A DNA stretch of 64,000 nucleotides from Cristatella mucedo (GCA_009760855.2 WPIO01000003.1:3852001-3916000); one strand, 5' to 3'. Shown: positions 1-12,800, numbered from the stretch's first letter. The notes: generated by a model from the sequence alone, not told the origin. Program-made: numbers and translations.

Positions 1-846
1 GTAGGTACAAACTCGCAATTACAAATTTCAAGTTGAAGCAGGAATGGCAGCGCCGCACACACTCATTAGCAAAATAGGAAAAATATATGTGGCCACTCAA
101 CTGTAGCTTATTTTATATTAGAAATTCAACTTAACCCCTAGTTGTGTTATCTATACAAAGGAAAATTCGGATAAAATGAGTACAATTGACTATTTGATAA
201 TTTGCATGTAGCTCAACGATAATGAAGTTTTTCGTAGTCATAACCGGCAGCCACCATATGATTTCACATACTTTCAAAAACAAGCATGAAAATACGATAA
301 CACAAAAATAATCTGAAACAATTCAGCATTAAATACTATATACTTGGACATAACTTGACACTTGCTGCACTCACCATAATTCATCTACATCAAATCAGTT
401 TGATGTTACGAATGAAATAAACTTATTCTAACCGATAGCCATTAACCGTGTCACACTTTTCATTTCTTATTGGTTATAGTCACCTAAAGCTGTGCCTACA
501 CTGGCAACTGTTGGGACTTAAGAGATACTGAGAACTTGAGGCTCCGTCATAAGTTTTCCCTGGTAAGGGGCAGGGACTGGTCGCTGAAAGGATTTAAATC
601 TCGAGGGCCAAGTTCGGGAATTTCCTGGACGGTCTACTTTTTGGCAGTACATCGGAGACTTCCGAAGCAGCCGACCAATCAGTATCAGACCAAAAAAGCC
701 GCATGCACGCTTCCTTCATAGAGCCGTTGCCTGGGGAGACTAGCAAGTGGCATTGAAAGAGTTCAGAATAAAGAAATGTATTAATAAAAAAGCTGCCTGC
801 AAAAGGATTGTGGCCAAGCTTTTGATGACGTATGTAAGGCATATAT

Positions 847-855
847 GCACGCGCG

Positions 856-929
<74 letters not shown>

Positions 930-934
930 CACAC
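847..934. repeat. (GC)n-(CA)n microsatellite
   Basis: Alternating GC then CA dinucleotides for about 88 bp. Open frames through it read poly-(Cys-Val) or poly-(Thr-His) and are not genes. Confidence 0.95.
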
Positions 935-1639
935 ATAAGCAGCAACAGATACATGTCCATAGATAGCCTCTGCTCTATTTCCATCTGACGCCAAACACGA
1001 AAATTTACAACCACTACACTTCCGAGATCTCTCTTGCTGTCAAGTGTAAGCGATTGTACCAGCCACAGCCCGACAATGAAGTTAGTCTCGACTCCGAACC
1101 GTACACAGCACAGACTGGCTGGTTCGCACTAGTGACAAGTTCTCGGTAGTAGCAAGCTACCTAATGGCAAGTTTTCCTACTTGCAATGATGTCAGCTTCT
1201 AATAGATCTCAACCGAGGTTGCATATGCTTGGTAACGCTGACTGAATGAATTTGGAAGTAAGCTGTCAAAGATGTGATTGGCCATTGGTCCTGTCCTATA
1301 CCACTCTTTCAAATCAACAAACGACTGTCATCAGGTGGTACAAACACAGAGATAAGGAGAATTTTGAAGGATGGTGAAAATCTTAATGAGAGATCCTTAG
1401 AGCTGAATACCAAAGCTGAACTGATATTCGAGGAATCCAAACGCCTGTTTTTGCTGTTATGGGAACAATTTTGGGCTCCAGGCATAGTTGCCATTTTCGA
1501 AGGTTATTATTTTGTAGAATCGTCAGAGCACTGCAAATTAAGATTCACAGGCCTCTACCTACAAATTAATCTCAACAATCGAATCGACCTTTCTCATAGA
1601 AATCATCGAGGGTCCAAAGTATGCTATTTTCAGTATACA

Positions 1640-2440
1640 AAACCATAAGCCTAATATGGTTTAAAACGATATCAAAAATCGATGAAGTGAGAGAAAGGAA
1701 ACACACTTAAGTGTTTTCTATTAAGACGGAGTTAGAGAATTCTATATTTATGAGGTCTTAACTCTCACCTTGCCAAAATGCATTTACTTCTTCATTTACG
1801 AGGTTTTAACTCTCAGGTGGTCAAATGTATGCACTAAATTTAAATAACTTTGCATAGTCTCAATGACAACTTGTTAACATATGCCGATCATTAAAAAAAT
1901 ATAATTCCTTTATATAGCGCCCCAAGAGAACTTAATCTCTATTCAGGCGCTTCACTTATGCCTCGGGGCTCGAACCCACGACCTTGGTCGGGGCAAGCAC
2001 CTTAACCGCTAGACAAAACCAGCTCGTCGTGTTTGCCAAGATTTCTAAAGCAGTTGAAAAGTAGTTTGCTGGTTTCTCACTCCAACTGTGCAACCTATTT
2101 CTTGCACAGTTTTGGACTAGGTCTGGTCAACGTCTGCACAAATCCCGATATCTGAAACCTTGTCTCAAATCCTGGCGAAGGGCTCGACACAGTCGCTGAC
2201 ATGCATTTTTCGAGAGGGAATATTCTACTTTGTCGAGTTCTGTTACAACTGTATCAAAGACCACTCAAAACCCCAAACTAGTTATTTACCGTATTTTTCA
2301 CACATCACAGGCAAATCAAGGTGGCAGCATGCACAACTTAAACTATGTATGGTCTGGGTGCATGCTGGCTCTCGGCTTTGGCACTTTGGCCAGCCCGTGA
2401 TCAGCTGTGGCTGACCCTTGTTGATACCAACTCCAAGCTT
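1640..2440 (+). repeat. Unclassified dispersed repeat, copy 1
   Basis: Shares an ordered series of blocks with 17390-18035: ataagNNtaatatggtt, gtttgccaa, ctggtttct, tttcttg, cgacacagt and aaggtggcagcatgc. Spacing is similar and divergence is high. A SINE (1897-2030) is inserted in it. On the minus strand the shared part reads as a broken protein-like stretch (QLExETSxLLF...GKH), which suggests a decayed mobile element. The family is not recognised. Confidence 0.45.
1897..2030 (-). mobile_element. tRNA-derived SINE with LINE-A-like tail (SINE-2)
   Basis: On the minus strand an A-box-like tagcggttaaggtgc is followed by a B box (ggttcgagccc). The tail gaagcgcc...agagattaagttctct...ggcgcta ends A/T rich. 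The tail resembles the LINE-A 3' hairpin. Inserted in dispersed repeat copy 1. Confidence 0.75.
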
Positions 2441-2668
2441 TTTTCCATACTGATTGCTCTTCCCCTCACACTTTTAATAGTGAACCAGCAGTCTGCTAGA
2501 TCAGCCAGATTATTACTGCCACAGGTCATGTGATAATCGATGGTTAGGAAGCATAAAAGCCGACGCAATTTTATATTCAGTTACGTTGTGCCCTAGACTT
2601 AGAGCCAGGCAAAAATTTTGCTCTAGACCTTGGGCAAGATAGCTAAAAAGGCACCTTGGACACTGTTG

Positions 2669-2840
2669 GTGAGCTGTGATGGCACACTAGGCAAGGCAGT
2701 TGCTTTTCACGACCTCGTCCCGGGGTCGTAGGTTCGAATCCTGCGGTGGGCGATTTTTATGTTGTTTCTGCAAGCGGTGGTGATAGACTTTAAGGCTCTT
2801 CGGCCACTATATAAAAAGAGGCTGTTAAATCAGCTAGTAT
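2669..2840 (+). mobile_element. tRNA-derived SINE (SINE-1)
   Basis: Head with B box ggttcgaatcctgcggtggg, body with gcaagcggtggtgatag, end aaaagaggctgttaaatcagctag. Near-identical copies occur at 25720-25895, 43655-43822 and 50089-50265. Confidence 0.8.
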
Positions 2841-3240
2841 GATAGTTACCTCTGATGGGCCATACAATAATACACACTGAATCAAGCAGCTGCAGCAGTA
2901 TCATAATTCCTTAATGTTGTCATGCCCCATACTGTAAACTTGGAGGCACCTGAGCAAGTTTTACAATGTGTACAATAAACTATGGGATAGTCTTCATATT
3001 TTAATGTAGTCTCTAGGCTCCAAGCCCCCATCATCATCCCTCTGAGGCAGATACATGTGCACTGTCAACAGATAAACATGCCACAGAAAAACAGGGTGCA
3101 CAGTAAAGGAAACCAATTTGCAAAAGCTGTTGTGCTAGTTCGACACAGGAGATCGGTGAATAATAGAATGATCTTTAAATTGAATTCGCAGCAGGCTGGT
3201 ATAGCAAAAGATGGCACTGCCACCATAAGCAGCAACTTAC

Positions 3241-6200
3241 TCTGGTCGGTTGGCATTCTCTGCCAACTTCTTATTGAAAAAGTCGTCGTTCTGTTTCTTA
3301 ATCTCTTCCCTGAATGACAGAGCAGAAAACAGGATTAATTACCGTGACACTTCAGAGCATCGAATGCATGCTACGTTATCCACTTTCAAAACTAAGCACT
3401 TAGCCCAGCCCAGTGCTTGAGGTAGCAAGTGGTACACTGCAGTCTGCTTAACAATGAAGAAGCAAGAAACTGATGAAGATATATCCACGGCTGCATGCAG
3501 GAAAGGACAAGCATTGCAAATGCCTTTGCATGGTCAATGAATGGCAGCAAGAAGTGAGGACAAGTATCTGATTGGACGGCGAGCTCACTAGCAGTCATAA
3601 ACTCGGCAAAGCAAACTGGCTGACACGAAGCTTTACAACCCACTTGGACATGCCGAGGAAGCTTTCCAGGTCGGCTGCACCAGTGCTATTGCTGCCGCTG
3701 GCAGCCACACCCGCTGGTGCACTTGCTTGGCCACTGTAGGCGGCGGACTTGGCCTGCGAAGGCGGCCGGTAGTTCTTAGCAGAAGAAGTCTCTATTGACC
3801 ACGAACCGCCCTGGGCTAGGGTGGCAATCTGGAACAAGAAAAGCAAGCGCCCAAGGGTCTCCAGGGGGCTGGCAGGTCCCAGAAAGAGGAACGTGCCTTC
3901 CTTCAATTCACAGTGCAACTGAGCAACAAACAACCTTTGCTGCGAGACCTGCATCCAGCAGCACCAAAGCGAGTGCTCGATCGATCAATGGAGCTGCTGC
4001 ACACTCACGGTCCTTACCAATCACATCTGTTTAACTGTGAGACACTTTATTCACGCCCACCCACCATAATTTACCTTGTCCCTGTATAAGGCAGCTGCTC
4101 TCCCACTGTATTTCTCGCTCAGGCTCATGCCGTCGCTATAATCGTCCTGCGACTCGAAGAATTCCCGCGCTTTCCTGTTGCCGCCCACCTTCATTTTCTC
4201 CAGTTCGACATCTTTCCACTTATCCATTGTCACCGAGCGCACAAAGCTGCAAATACCGAAAGAGTGCTTCTACACTGAGCTGGCTAGACGACTAAGAAGC
4301 AGCAGCGCTTGCTGGGGAACCTCCTTGGGGGGGGGGGGGTTGGCTCACAATCACGAGGCAACTTCTACACAACAACAGTGCGCAATGGTAACGCCAGCAG
4401 GTGGTCGTGGGCGGGTACGCTTTAGCAACGGTTGCCCATGGGTATCCGCCCAAATGATGGCGTTTGACGCCTCTGATGCACACTCGTGATCGGGTGCTAG
4501 TGGCCGACCAGAAGATGGGGTGGAGAACGAACGGCATGCCCTAACGAGGATGCAGGGGTGCGCTGGGACATTGCGACCACGGTGCAGTTTCTTATTCCCA
4601 AACCCAAAGAGCAGTCGTTATGTAACCCTCAGGTTGGCAGGCGCTTTCCATACGGTCAACACCTATCACTGGATGCGAGCTGGCTGCATCTTTGCCTCTC
4701 AGCTTCTAGTTGCTCTTCATGACAAATATCGCCATGGACGTTACCATATTGATAAATTTCTGAATTTCTCGTGAAGAATGAGCAGAAGAGGCAAAACATG
4801 GCTGCCAAGGCAAAACATCGCTGCCACTGCTACTAGCGGTCACTAACACTCACAACCACAATGAAAGCAGACCATAGCTGCATTGAAATGCATGTGATAT
4901 AAGAAAAAAGAGCCCGCAAACAAAAACTAGCAATGTCCTTAACAGCATGAAGTAGTAACTAACATGTGAAGGTATATGGAATTCATTTACCCACCCGATA
5001 GTGCCACAAAAATGGTGTACCTGGTATCTCCACAGCAAAAGCAAATACATAGGAACAGGGTGACAACTATAACATCTAGAGTCGGTCTTGCATGTTTTCA
5101 AAGCTGCTTATGGGCATTCATCCAAAAACCAATATCTTCAGCAAACAGCTGGACCTTGCTCAGTTTTAAGCTTTTTTTTTATCCAGATCATCTTTACTTT
5201 TAACGAAGCAACGAGATGCCGAGCCTTAGTAGATAGCACTGCCATGCACACACTTGCAGTGGCTGCTTATCACTAATTGATACAACCGTTTTCAAAGAAC
5301 ACTGGAAGCTAAGTTCATATGTACTATGTCATCTGAGGGCAAATTATCAATGACAAAAGGTGAGCAAGTAGTTCACAGTGTAGCATTTGTAAAACAGTGT
5401 GCACTGTAATTTGGAACGCACTTGGATGACTTTGTTTCCTATGTAATAACAATAATAATGCACTTGATAAAGCGCCCCCAGAGAACTTAATCTCTTTCTA
5501 GGCGCTTTACATTTGCTGCAAAGGGAAATGCAATTGAATGGTAAGTAAAATCATGCTTGAAAAACAAACAAAATGAATAACATGGTTAGGGGTGACATGC
5601 ACAGGGTCATCATGCAAATGTGGTTAGTGGCAGCATGCACAGTGTCAGCACACATAAGCACGTGAAGGACGAATCACAGGTACCCACTAAATGCTGTCCT
5701 AAATAGGTGTGTTTTTAAGCTCCTTTTAAATGTGGTCAGGTCAGGGGATGTTCTAACGCAGGTCGGGAAGGAATTCCAGGCTTTGGGAGCATGGAATAAT
5801 AATATATTATATGCATAGCAAGGGATAATAATATGATAATAAAATAATTTGATGATATAACTAACTTACTATATATGGGCAAACCAAGTGCGATTCAGAA
5901 ATTGCAAAGGCTAACACTCACAATCGGCTCTGCCAGCATATCTCCTGTTTAATGAAATCTAGGTATCATATTCCAAAGTGACCTTTTGTTAGACGACCAC
6001 ATTAGCTCCACAATCAAGTCTGCCAACTTTCGGCAACATAGCATTCCTAAATTTCGGGCTTGCTTAAACAGGGATACCACATCTAAGTTGGTCCATGCAT
6101 TTGTGACATCCCGTCTTGACTTCTGTAAATTACTGCTTGCTGGCCTACCGGTATGTCCAATCACATGATTACAGCTGGTGCAAAACTCTGCAGCTAGGCT

Positions 6201-6959
6201 TGTCTGTCATGAGCATTGGCAGTTGCCACATCACACCACTTCTCGCCGACCTGCACTGGCTACCAGTCAAGCAACGGATCGACTTCAAGCTTTTGTCACT
6301 CACTTGTAGGTCCCTTCATTCTGTGGCTCCAGCCTACCTTTCGGATCTACTTCCCCACCAGGCTAAGCATCGTACCACCCGCTTTCCGGAATCTAACTGT
6401 TTACCCACACCTCGTACAAACCTCAAATCCTTTGGAGACCGTGCATTTAGCTCGTATGCTCTCAAAGCCTGGAACTCACTCCGACTTGTATCAAGACATC
6501 CCCTGACTTGACCAAATTTAAAAAGAAATTGAAAACGCACCTATTTACGACAGCATTTAGTGGGTCCCAGTGATTCGTTCCTTAATGTGCTTATGCATGC
6601 TGACACTGTTTCATACTGCCACTAACCACACTTGCATGCTGACCCTGTGCATGTCACCCCTAACCATGTTATTCATGTTGTTTATCAAGCATGATACCAC
6701 TCACCATTCAATCGTGCTTCCTTTGCAGCAAATGTAATGCGCATAAAAAGAGATTGAGTGCTTTATGAAGTGATTATTAAGGGGTGCTGGGGTCAGCAGC
6801 AGCAGTGCCACGTGGCTGATCACAAATGGTTAAAAAGAACACGCCATATGAACAGACAGCACACGAAATGCACGTGCATGTATTCAAGGGTTGCCACGGC
6901 ATGCACACATGCATGCATTTCTGAAAGAGCATATATGCACCAGCACATGCATAAACAAG

Positions 6960-7006
<47 letters not shown>

Positions 7007-7294
7007 CTGCAAGGTCCGTGGTAACGCACCTGATGTGTACGCCGAGGCTGCGATGCTGTCCAGAGCACTCGAGACAGATCCATATCCCATATGTGACACT
7101 CACCCATTGTGGATTGAGTGTCCCACACTCGAAACATTTCTACAAGATACATTCATACCGTAAGTCAAAGCGGCACAAGGGAGGCATGCCAATTCTCCTT
7201 TTTTCCCTTCTGAAACTCGACGTGCCTATAGACTCACATTGTTTTCATCGCTTTTTAAGTCCTTCAAGACACGCCTTGTGCGAGGGCTTGCCAT
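3241..7294 (-). CDS. ARFGAP1: ADP-ribosylation factor GTPase-activating protein 1 (ArfGAP1), 5' part
   Basis: Partial gene; the 3' end lies left of the window. Coding exons on the minus strand are 7294-7238, 7139-7030, 4246-4075, 3828-3644 and 3309-3241, all with GT-AG introns and consistent phases, giving about 198 residues. The N-terminus reads [19 protein letters not shown]. It is followed by a CX2CX16CX2C zinc finger (Cys21, 24, 41, 44) and the Arg finger Arg49 in SGQHR, the residue that stimulates GTP hydrolysis on Arf1. Then come the conserved [12 protein letters not shown] and [12 protein letters not shown] blocks, a linker with [14 protein letters not shown], and a basic segment [16 protein letters not shown] typical of the family. 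ArfGAP1 turns off Arf1 on Golgi membranes and drives COPI uncoating; its curvature-sensing ALPS motifs would lie further downstream and are not seen. The third intron end uses AA|GTGGGT, because the competing GG|GTTGTA puts a stop into the next exon. Exon 2 is flanked by a (GT)n tract on the transcript. Confidence 0.95.
5444..5793 (-). mobile_element. LINE-A 3' fragment (CR1/L2-like)
   Basis: Antisense copy of the LINE-A 3' end: (aat)n tail, hairpin tgataaagcgcc...aggcgctttac, 3' UTR, then the end of the RT ORF (aggctttgggagca). 5' truncated. Forms an inverted pair with 5871-6780; both lie in ARFGAP1 intron 2. Confidence 0.85.
5871..6780 (+). mobile_element. LINE-A 3' portion (CR1/L2-like)
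   Basis: Sense copy with frameshifts. It encodes the thumb and C-terminal part of a reverse transcriptase ORF (SAYLSDLL-type block, [18 protein letters not shown]), then a 3' UTR and degenerate hairpin tail with attatta. 5' truncated inside the RT domain. Confidence 0.85.
6963..7004. repeat. (CA)n microsatellite in ARFGAP1 intron 2
   Basis: 21 CA units. On the ARFGAP1 transcript it reads (GU)n beginning about 25 nt after the exon 2 donor (GTGCGT at 7029). Open frames through it are artefacts. Confidence 0.95.
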
Positions 7295-9874
7295 TCAAAC
7301 GTGGCGCACCAGTTGGAACCGGACGGGCTGTCTATTAAACCAGTGCTGCAATACGATCACATTGGCAAGCAACTGCACCTCACATAAATGAGTAGCCGAT
7401 AGCCAAATCTCACAGGGCAGTCATCAAAGAAAACTGCTGGGAACAACGACAAAGGACTGCCCTAAAGCAAGCTGGGAAAGGTGCTTGAAGATCGCACCGA
7501 CCGGCATGCCATTTTTATAGGGTCTCATTGCTAGACTGGTCACACCAAGATGTTTTATGATTTTGGAGAACACAAATCTAAGCCCCAGTTTTAATATTTT
7601 TAGAATTGTGAGTTCTAACAATGAGGTTTTCACAAAATGCTTTTACATAAACTCACAGCTATGGGTATTTTTGCATTTTCAAAACAAACGCATTTCCGAT
7701 GCCTCGGCACCTAGGAACAGTATTTCGGCTGGGGAATTAAGCATAAAGCAACAAAAATTACCACCAAACTATATGGCTATGGACAACCACATGTGTATAC
7801 ATTATATAAAACTGGTGCTCGGTCTCCCGAGCTGACAGAAACCTTCAGCTCTTTTGAGAATAATAAATGATGCTTCTATGTGAGTGGAAGACAAGGTGAA
7901 GAGTATCACGAAGATTGCCTGCAGCATAACGTTATACAGGGCAGTGGCAGCGCCATGGTTTGAGATTTCATTTTCTCGTGCTGCAAAAATTATGGCACAA
8001 TTGATCGGGATTCATATCCCCATATGCTCCAGAACGTGGGACTCCATTTTGCCACACGTGTTTTGGAGATTATTTATTACATCAGCAGGACAATGAGATG
8101 AAGTAAACTGCAAAGTGGGGCAGATAATGCTTTTTCCGATTCATCTGTTGCTGTCACAGATTGGCCCAGTCAGTTGGTCTGACTAAAACCCTGCAGAACA
8201 TCTTTGAGAGGATGACTTGGATCGGTGACTTGGCAGTGCTTTAATCTTTTCTAGAACTTTAAATGCTGTGGGAGTCGACATTACATGATGCCGTTCATAA
8301 GTGGCTGTATCAATGCACTGCCGGGTGGAGGTCATCAAGAACCAAGACGGGCCTACTTCATACAGACTAAGAAGTTTGCCTAGTACTGTTCTACACACTG
8401 CCAAAAGCCTAATTGTATTATCATGCTTCATACTATTATACGCAACTTTTTTGCACCACGGCTAGGAGAACTTGTATTAACTGCTGGCTACCCTACTGCC
8501 TGCAAGCTAAGGCCAATCCCTCTCGAGGTCGGTCACTCCCAAACCTACATCCGTCTTGGTGGGGCACACAAAGGACCCCTCCCGACGCACACTTCTCTGC
8601 CTACCATCCGGCCTGATCGGACCTCTTCTCGTCTTTTTCTTTTTCTACGATGGCAAAATAAATAGTCATTACCTGATTGTGTGTTAATATCAATCAACGA
8701 ACACATACACCAACAAACTTTATCCAAAAATCGTAAGACCTACTCAAGTCGGAAATATTGTTGGAGGCCATATTGTTGAGGGTACACACATACCTATAGT
8801 CATGACGATAAATGCATGATAGTAAGACAGCTAAGCACAACTGCTGATGGGCAAACTTCCGGGAGTCACCATATGCACTTTCTAGCTGGTGCAAGGATGT
8901 GTCATGATAGTCACGACAACTAATTTTTAACGTGAATTAAATACATTTCAATAACTGCATGCACGTGCAGCATCTCAGACTTATGAAAACAGGTCCAGGT
9001 TTGTGCAATCAAGGCTACCATACCGGATCCACCAGCTACGCATACTAACACGAACGGCTGTGGTAGTGGGCGTTCCCAGCAGCAGTCTTGCACTCAGTAA
9101 CAATACGCTTTGCTAGAATATAGTAAACGTTTTATTGCAAGGGCATTTTCAGACAACTTCGAGGTACAATCAGATACGATCAAGCTTAATTTACAGATTA
9201 ACAGGCTGCAAGCGTTCATATGCACACACGCACGCACACACATTAAAAACTATTTCAAAGTTCTTTAGTATACTAGAACTGAGACATAACGGGTGAAGCT
9301 TTACAAAACACTCGAAAAAGTGAAAAATCATACCCACTCAACTTTGCAGCTAGGAGTGGTATCTAGCTATGCCGAGTAAGGCTGCATACGTCCGCGGTTC
9401 ATTATATGGTGAGGAAATAGCCAAATCTACATTACCGCCTAAAAACGTCGAGTTGTAACGCCCAACGCTGACGCAATCACCCCAATAATGAAGAACCGTG
9501 CTGGCACCGAATGGTATATAATGCACAAGGCATAAAAAAATATCGGCAGCCGAAGAGATTAGACATTAGTAGTAGCGTACGTACTTGAACCGCTTCACAC
9601 CGATTAGGTTCCGACCGTATTCTCTAAATCGCCACGCTTCTATTAGTCTTGAGGCTGCCCGATGTCACCTAATGAGAAAGGAAGCTTGCCAACAGGACAC
9701 TGTGGCGTCGTAAGACTACTTCCGGTACACTTTAATGGCAAAAACTAAGAACGAGCTTTTAAAGCTGTCATCTATGAAGATAATCTAATGATTATGCGAA
9801 GCTTTAAGCGACTCTTTCTACCAAGAGGATATCAGACGTCGGCGTACCCAATCGTGCAGTGTGCTGCAGTGAGC
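7295..9874. other. Divergent intergenic region between ARFGAP1 and PLAA
   Basis: About 2.6 kb separating two head-to-head genes, so it should hold both promoters. No supported coding sequence or recognisable repeat is seen. There is a short pyrimidine-rich stretch at about 8510-8640 followed by ataaata, and the ETS-like motif near 9720. Short ORFs here match nothing recognised. Confidence 0.5.
9718..9725 (-). promoter_or_regulatory. ETS/GABP-like site upstream of PLAA
   Basis: ACTTCCGG, which reads CCGGAAGT on the minus strand, is the consensus for ETS/GABP factors common in housekeeping promoters. It lies about 150 bp upstream of the PLAA start codon. The function is inferred from position and motif only. 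Confidence 0.35.
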
Positions 9875-12800
9875 ATGGATGGTCGCTACCGGCTGCGATG
9901 CTCCCTCGTGGGGCACGAAAAAGACGTGCGTTGTGTCTCACCCAGCCTTATTCCCGAGGGAGGGATTATTTCTGGCTCGCGGGACATAACTTGCCGCATA
10001 TGGACCCCTAACGAGTAAGTTTATCGCGACTGCTATCGAGTGCCACGGCAGTCGAATGAATCAAGACGTCAGGATTTCTGCTAAGAACCTCCTCTGGAGA
10101 CCTTGGGAGGGCATTTTAAATTGCCAGTGTTAAGGCATTATATGCCTAAAATCGCAGCTACGTCATTTTGTGTACGCATGCAGTGCTCGGCAGCGCCTTT
10201 TGCGGCCATGCTACGCGCTCGTGTACCGGACTATCATTTTCGGAGAGTGACAGCGTCACATTTGGGCCTAGCGCAGGTATTTCTTCCCGCATGCTTTGAC
10301 TCTTGAAACCCGGGACAGATCGCGTATGTGGTTTTTACTTGTAAGGCGAGCAGTCAGACACGCAAGCAGCTGTGCGGCTTCCGCTTTTGCCCTGCAACTG
10401 CGTTCTGCCAAGACCCTGCAACATTATATTACTATTTAAGCCGGTGTCATTTTTCAGAAATGACACCAGGTTAAATAGTTGTAGCACTCTTGGAAACTCG
10501 AGTCACGAATAGGTGTCTCGAAATGGTACGCTGACTGCTGTTGGAGCCAGCAAAAAGCTTCACCAGAAGCCCCGTAGAGCTGTTTACTCTCCTTGGCTTG
10601 CTGTTACCGTGTTGGCTTCTTTTCAAGCAAACGTGAAGTGCCCAGAAAGAGGTTTACCTCTTTTACGGCATTGTACAAGCGTATTTTTGTTATTACTATT
10701 TTTATTCGTGAAAACCTGGCGCCAGCTGTAAATGAGTGATGGTGAAAGGAGCTATGCTTTTTGTGCTTGCAGCTTTGATGGGAGCTTCTTGGAAGCTAGC
10801 CTCATGAGAGGCCACAGTAATTATGTCGTGTCCGTTTGCACTCTGCCGCCCACACCGGATTGGCCCCACGGGCTTATCGCCACCGGTAGTCTCGACTCCG
10901 TTATTAACGTGTATTCCCTCGACTCACCTGTGCCAGCCTACAAATTGGAAGGACACACAGACACTGGTATGCTGCTTATGGCTATTGATTTTTTTTAAAC
11001 GGGCGACTCCTTCACCGTGACTTTTAGGCTCTTTTCAGTGCCGTTCGAGTGGCGATGCTGTTACAGAATGGCGATTATTGTTCGAGACGCCATGTGACAG
11101 GTTCTGCACTACTAAAGTCCTTTGCCACAAATACAGCATTTGTAACGGTGCTGGCCATTGCTCACGCGTGACAAGTACCGGCGAGGCTAGTGCCTTATAG
11201 CATGGCTAGCGAGTAGCAGATGCTGCCTCGATACACGCAGGTATACCTACGGTAGCAGACGAGAGCAGCAGTAAGGAACGCCCATATCTTAATATAAAAT
11301 CCGTGTCCGTAACATGGAACGGTCTATTTCATAGCCATGCAGAGGCATGAGTGTACAGCACCAGCCTTATTGTGTAGCTCACTAGGAAGCTGAAAGCTGA
11401 GCTCACCAATTATTACATATGACATATCTGGTTCCTATAGGTCGTAACTCTAAAACCTCTAATAATCTCTAGGGCTGTCATAATGAAACTGAAGTAGCAT
11501 TCCAACGTTCATATTCGGTTAATGCTGGGCTCATGTAATACATCCGAGTGCTACTGAAATCCCCTACCCATCCACCGTCTTAGCTGGAAAGTATTTATGA
11601 CTGTGTTTAGTAGAAGTTCAGTCTTGATCTTGAGCTTATGGCAAGGGGCTTGCATTCACGACTCAGATCGTAGCTTCAAGCCAAATGCAATCAAGGGATT
11701 ATGGCCAGTAAAACTCTTCTGCCTTTTGAATCAGCCGGCATTTACTAGTTAAAACTATTAATCATTCCTAAAATGCAGACCTTTGTGTAGATAAAAAATA
11801 TCTAGGTTGCATCTTTTTCTTAGCATGCATTGCACAATGCCAACAAAACGTAGGGAAACCCTCACTTTTTTGGCGGATGAATCGACAATGTTGTTAATGT
11901 CAGAACCCTTCGTGTTCTGGCCACTCCATTTGCATGCATTCTACCCATATTGGAATCGCTAAAATGTACATATGCAGGTGCCACCATATGTGCCTATGGT
12001 CACGTCCTTGGGTTTGTATGCACCCTGGATTAGGGCTAATAATATTATTGTACTATTATTGTAGGGCTAATAATATTATTGTATTAAATGATATTTCTGT
12101 TACAGTTACTGCTTGTAGGGGTCTAGCGATCAAGAAAGCTTGCTCCTAGCAATAAATAACATTTACTAGTTGGCTCTCTGAGTGCCACATTATCAGAAAT
12201 GTAAACAGTGACTATTTTAACCCCAAAACACTCACCCTTTTTGAAACCCTCACATATTTTAAGGAAAGGCCATATAGAACTTAGACGTGAACATGTTAAT
12301 CCACAAGAGGTGTTACGGCTTTCCAATATGTTCCCTCTTTTCGATTCTGCTTCTGTCCTTCTCGGTAGTACCCAGCAATAGTGTACATTGCCACAGATGA
12401 GGGATTCCGGTGAGCTCCACGAGGATATGCTGCTGGCACTTCACAAAAAGGCCTTATCAACAGAAAGGTTGCTCGTCTTCGCACGATGATTTGAGGCTGC
12501 ATGTGATTCAGCCTGGATAAGTTGGAGGATATCCTTGGCAACCTGCTCCGGAATAGAAGAATATACATTAATCACAAAGCCTGAAGACCTGCGATATCGA
12601 CGGCCTGAAACAAAATATCTTCCTTGCTCCTCGTGCGCAATCCTCCATCCGACCTGCACTGACTGGTGGGATGCTACAACATGGCGCTAATCATATGTTC
12701 TGGATGAGTTTGCTTGTGAAAAGCACTTTGTATGCCTATGCCCAGACGGCCTACGGTTTAATGCAGGCGGTAAACTAGCTGTCTGCTAAGAGCAAGCTTG

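Larger units (their letters stand above)
1..3240. other. Non-coding left flank, probably ARFGAP1 intron
   Basis: No further ARFGAP1 exon could be found here; the expected next block (PSQGGKYxGFG) is absent on the minus strand. The stretch holds a (GC)n(CA)n tract, a diverged dispersed repeat (about 1640-2440) and two tRNA-derived SINEs. Nothing else is recognised. Confidence 0.5.

Noticed and set aside
594-1014. Overlapping long frames at the (CA)n tract
   Set aside because: They read Cys-Val or Thr-His repeats; microsatellite artefacts. The same holds for 6758-7163 and 57005-57449.
2690-2760. tRNA genes (B boxes such as ggttcgaatcc at several sites)
   Set aside because: They are heads of SINE copies: no cloverleaf closes properly and the same body sequence follows in each copy.
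3631-3644. Alternative ARFGAP1 exon 4 donor GG|GTTGTA
   Set aside because: It puts a stop codon four codons into the next exon; AA|GTGGGT keeps the conserved frame.
8183-8431. A minus-strand frame containing MSTPTAFKVLEKIK that resembles the ArfGAP1 N-terminus
   Set aside because: No donor in the right phase joins it to the zinc-finger exon. The segment 7294-7238 gives a far better N-terminus with a GTGAGT donor in phase 0.
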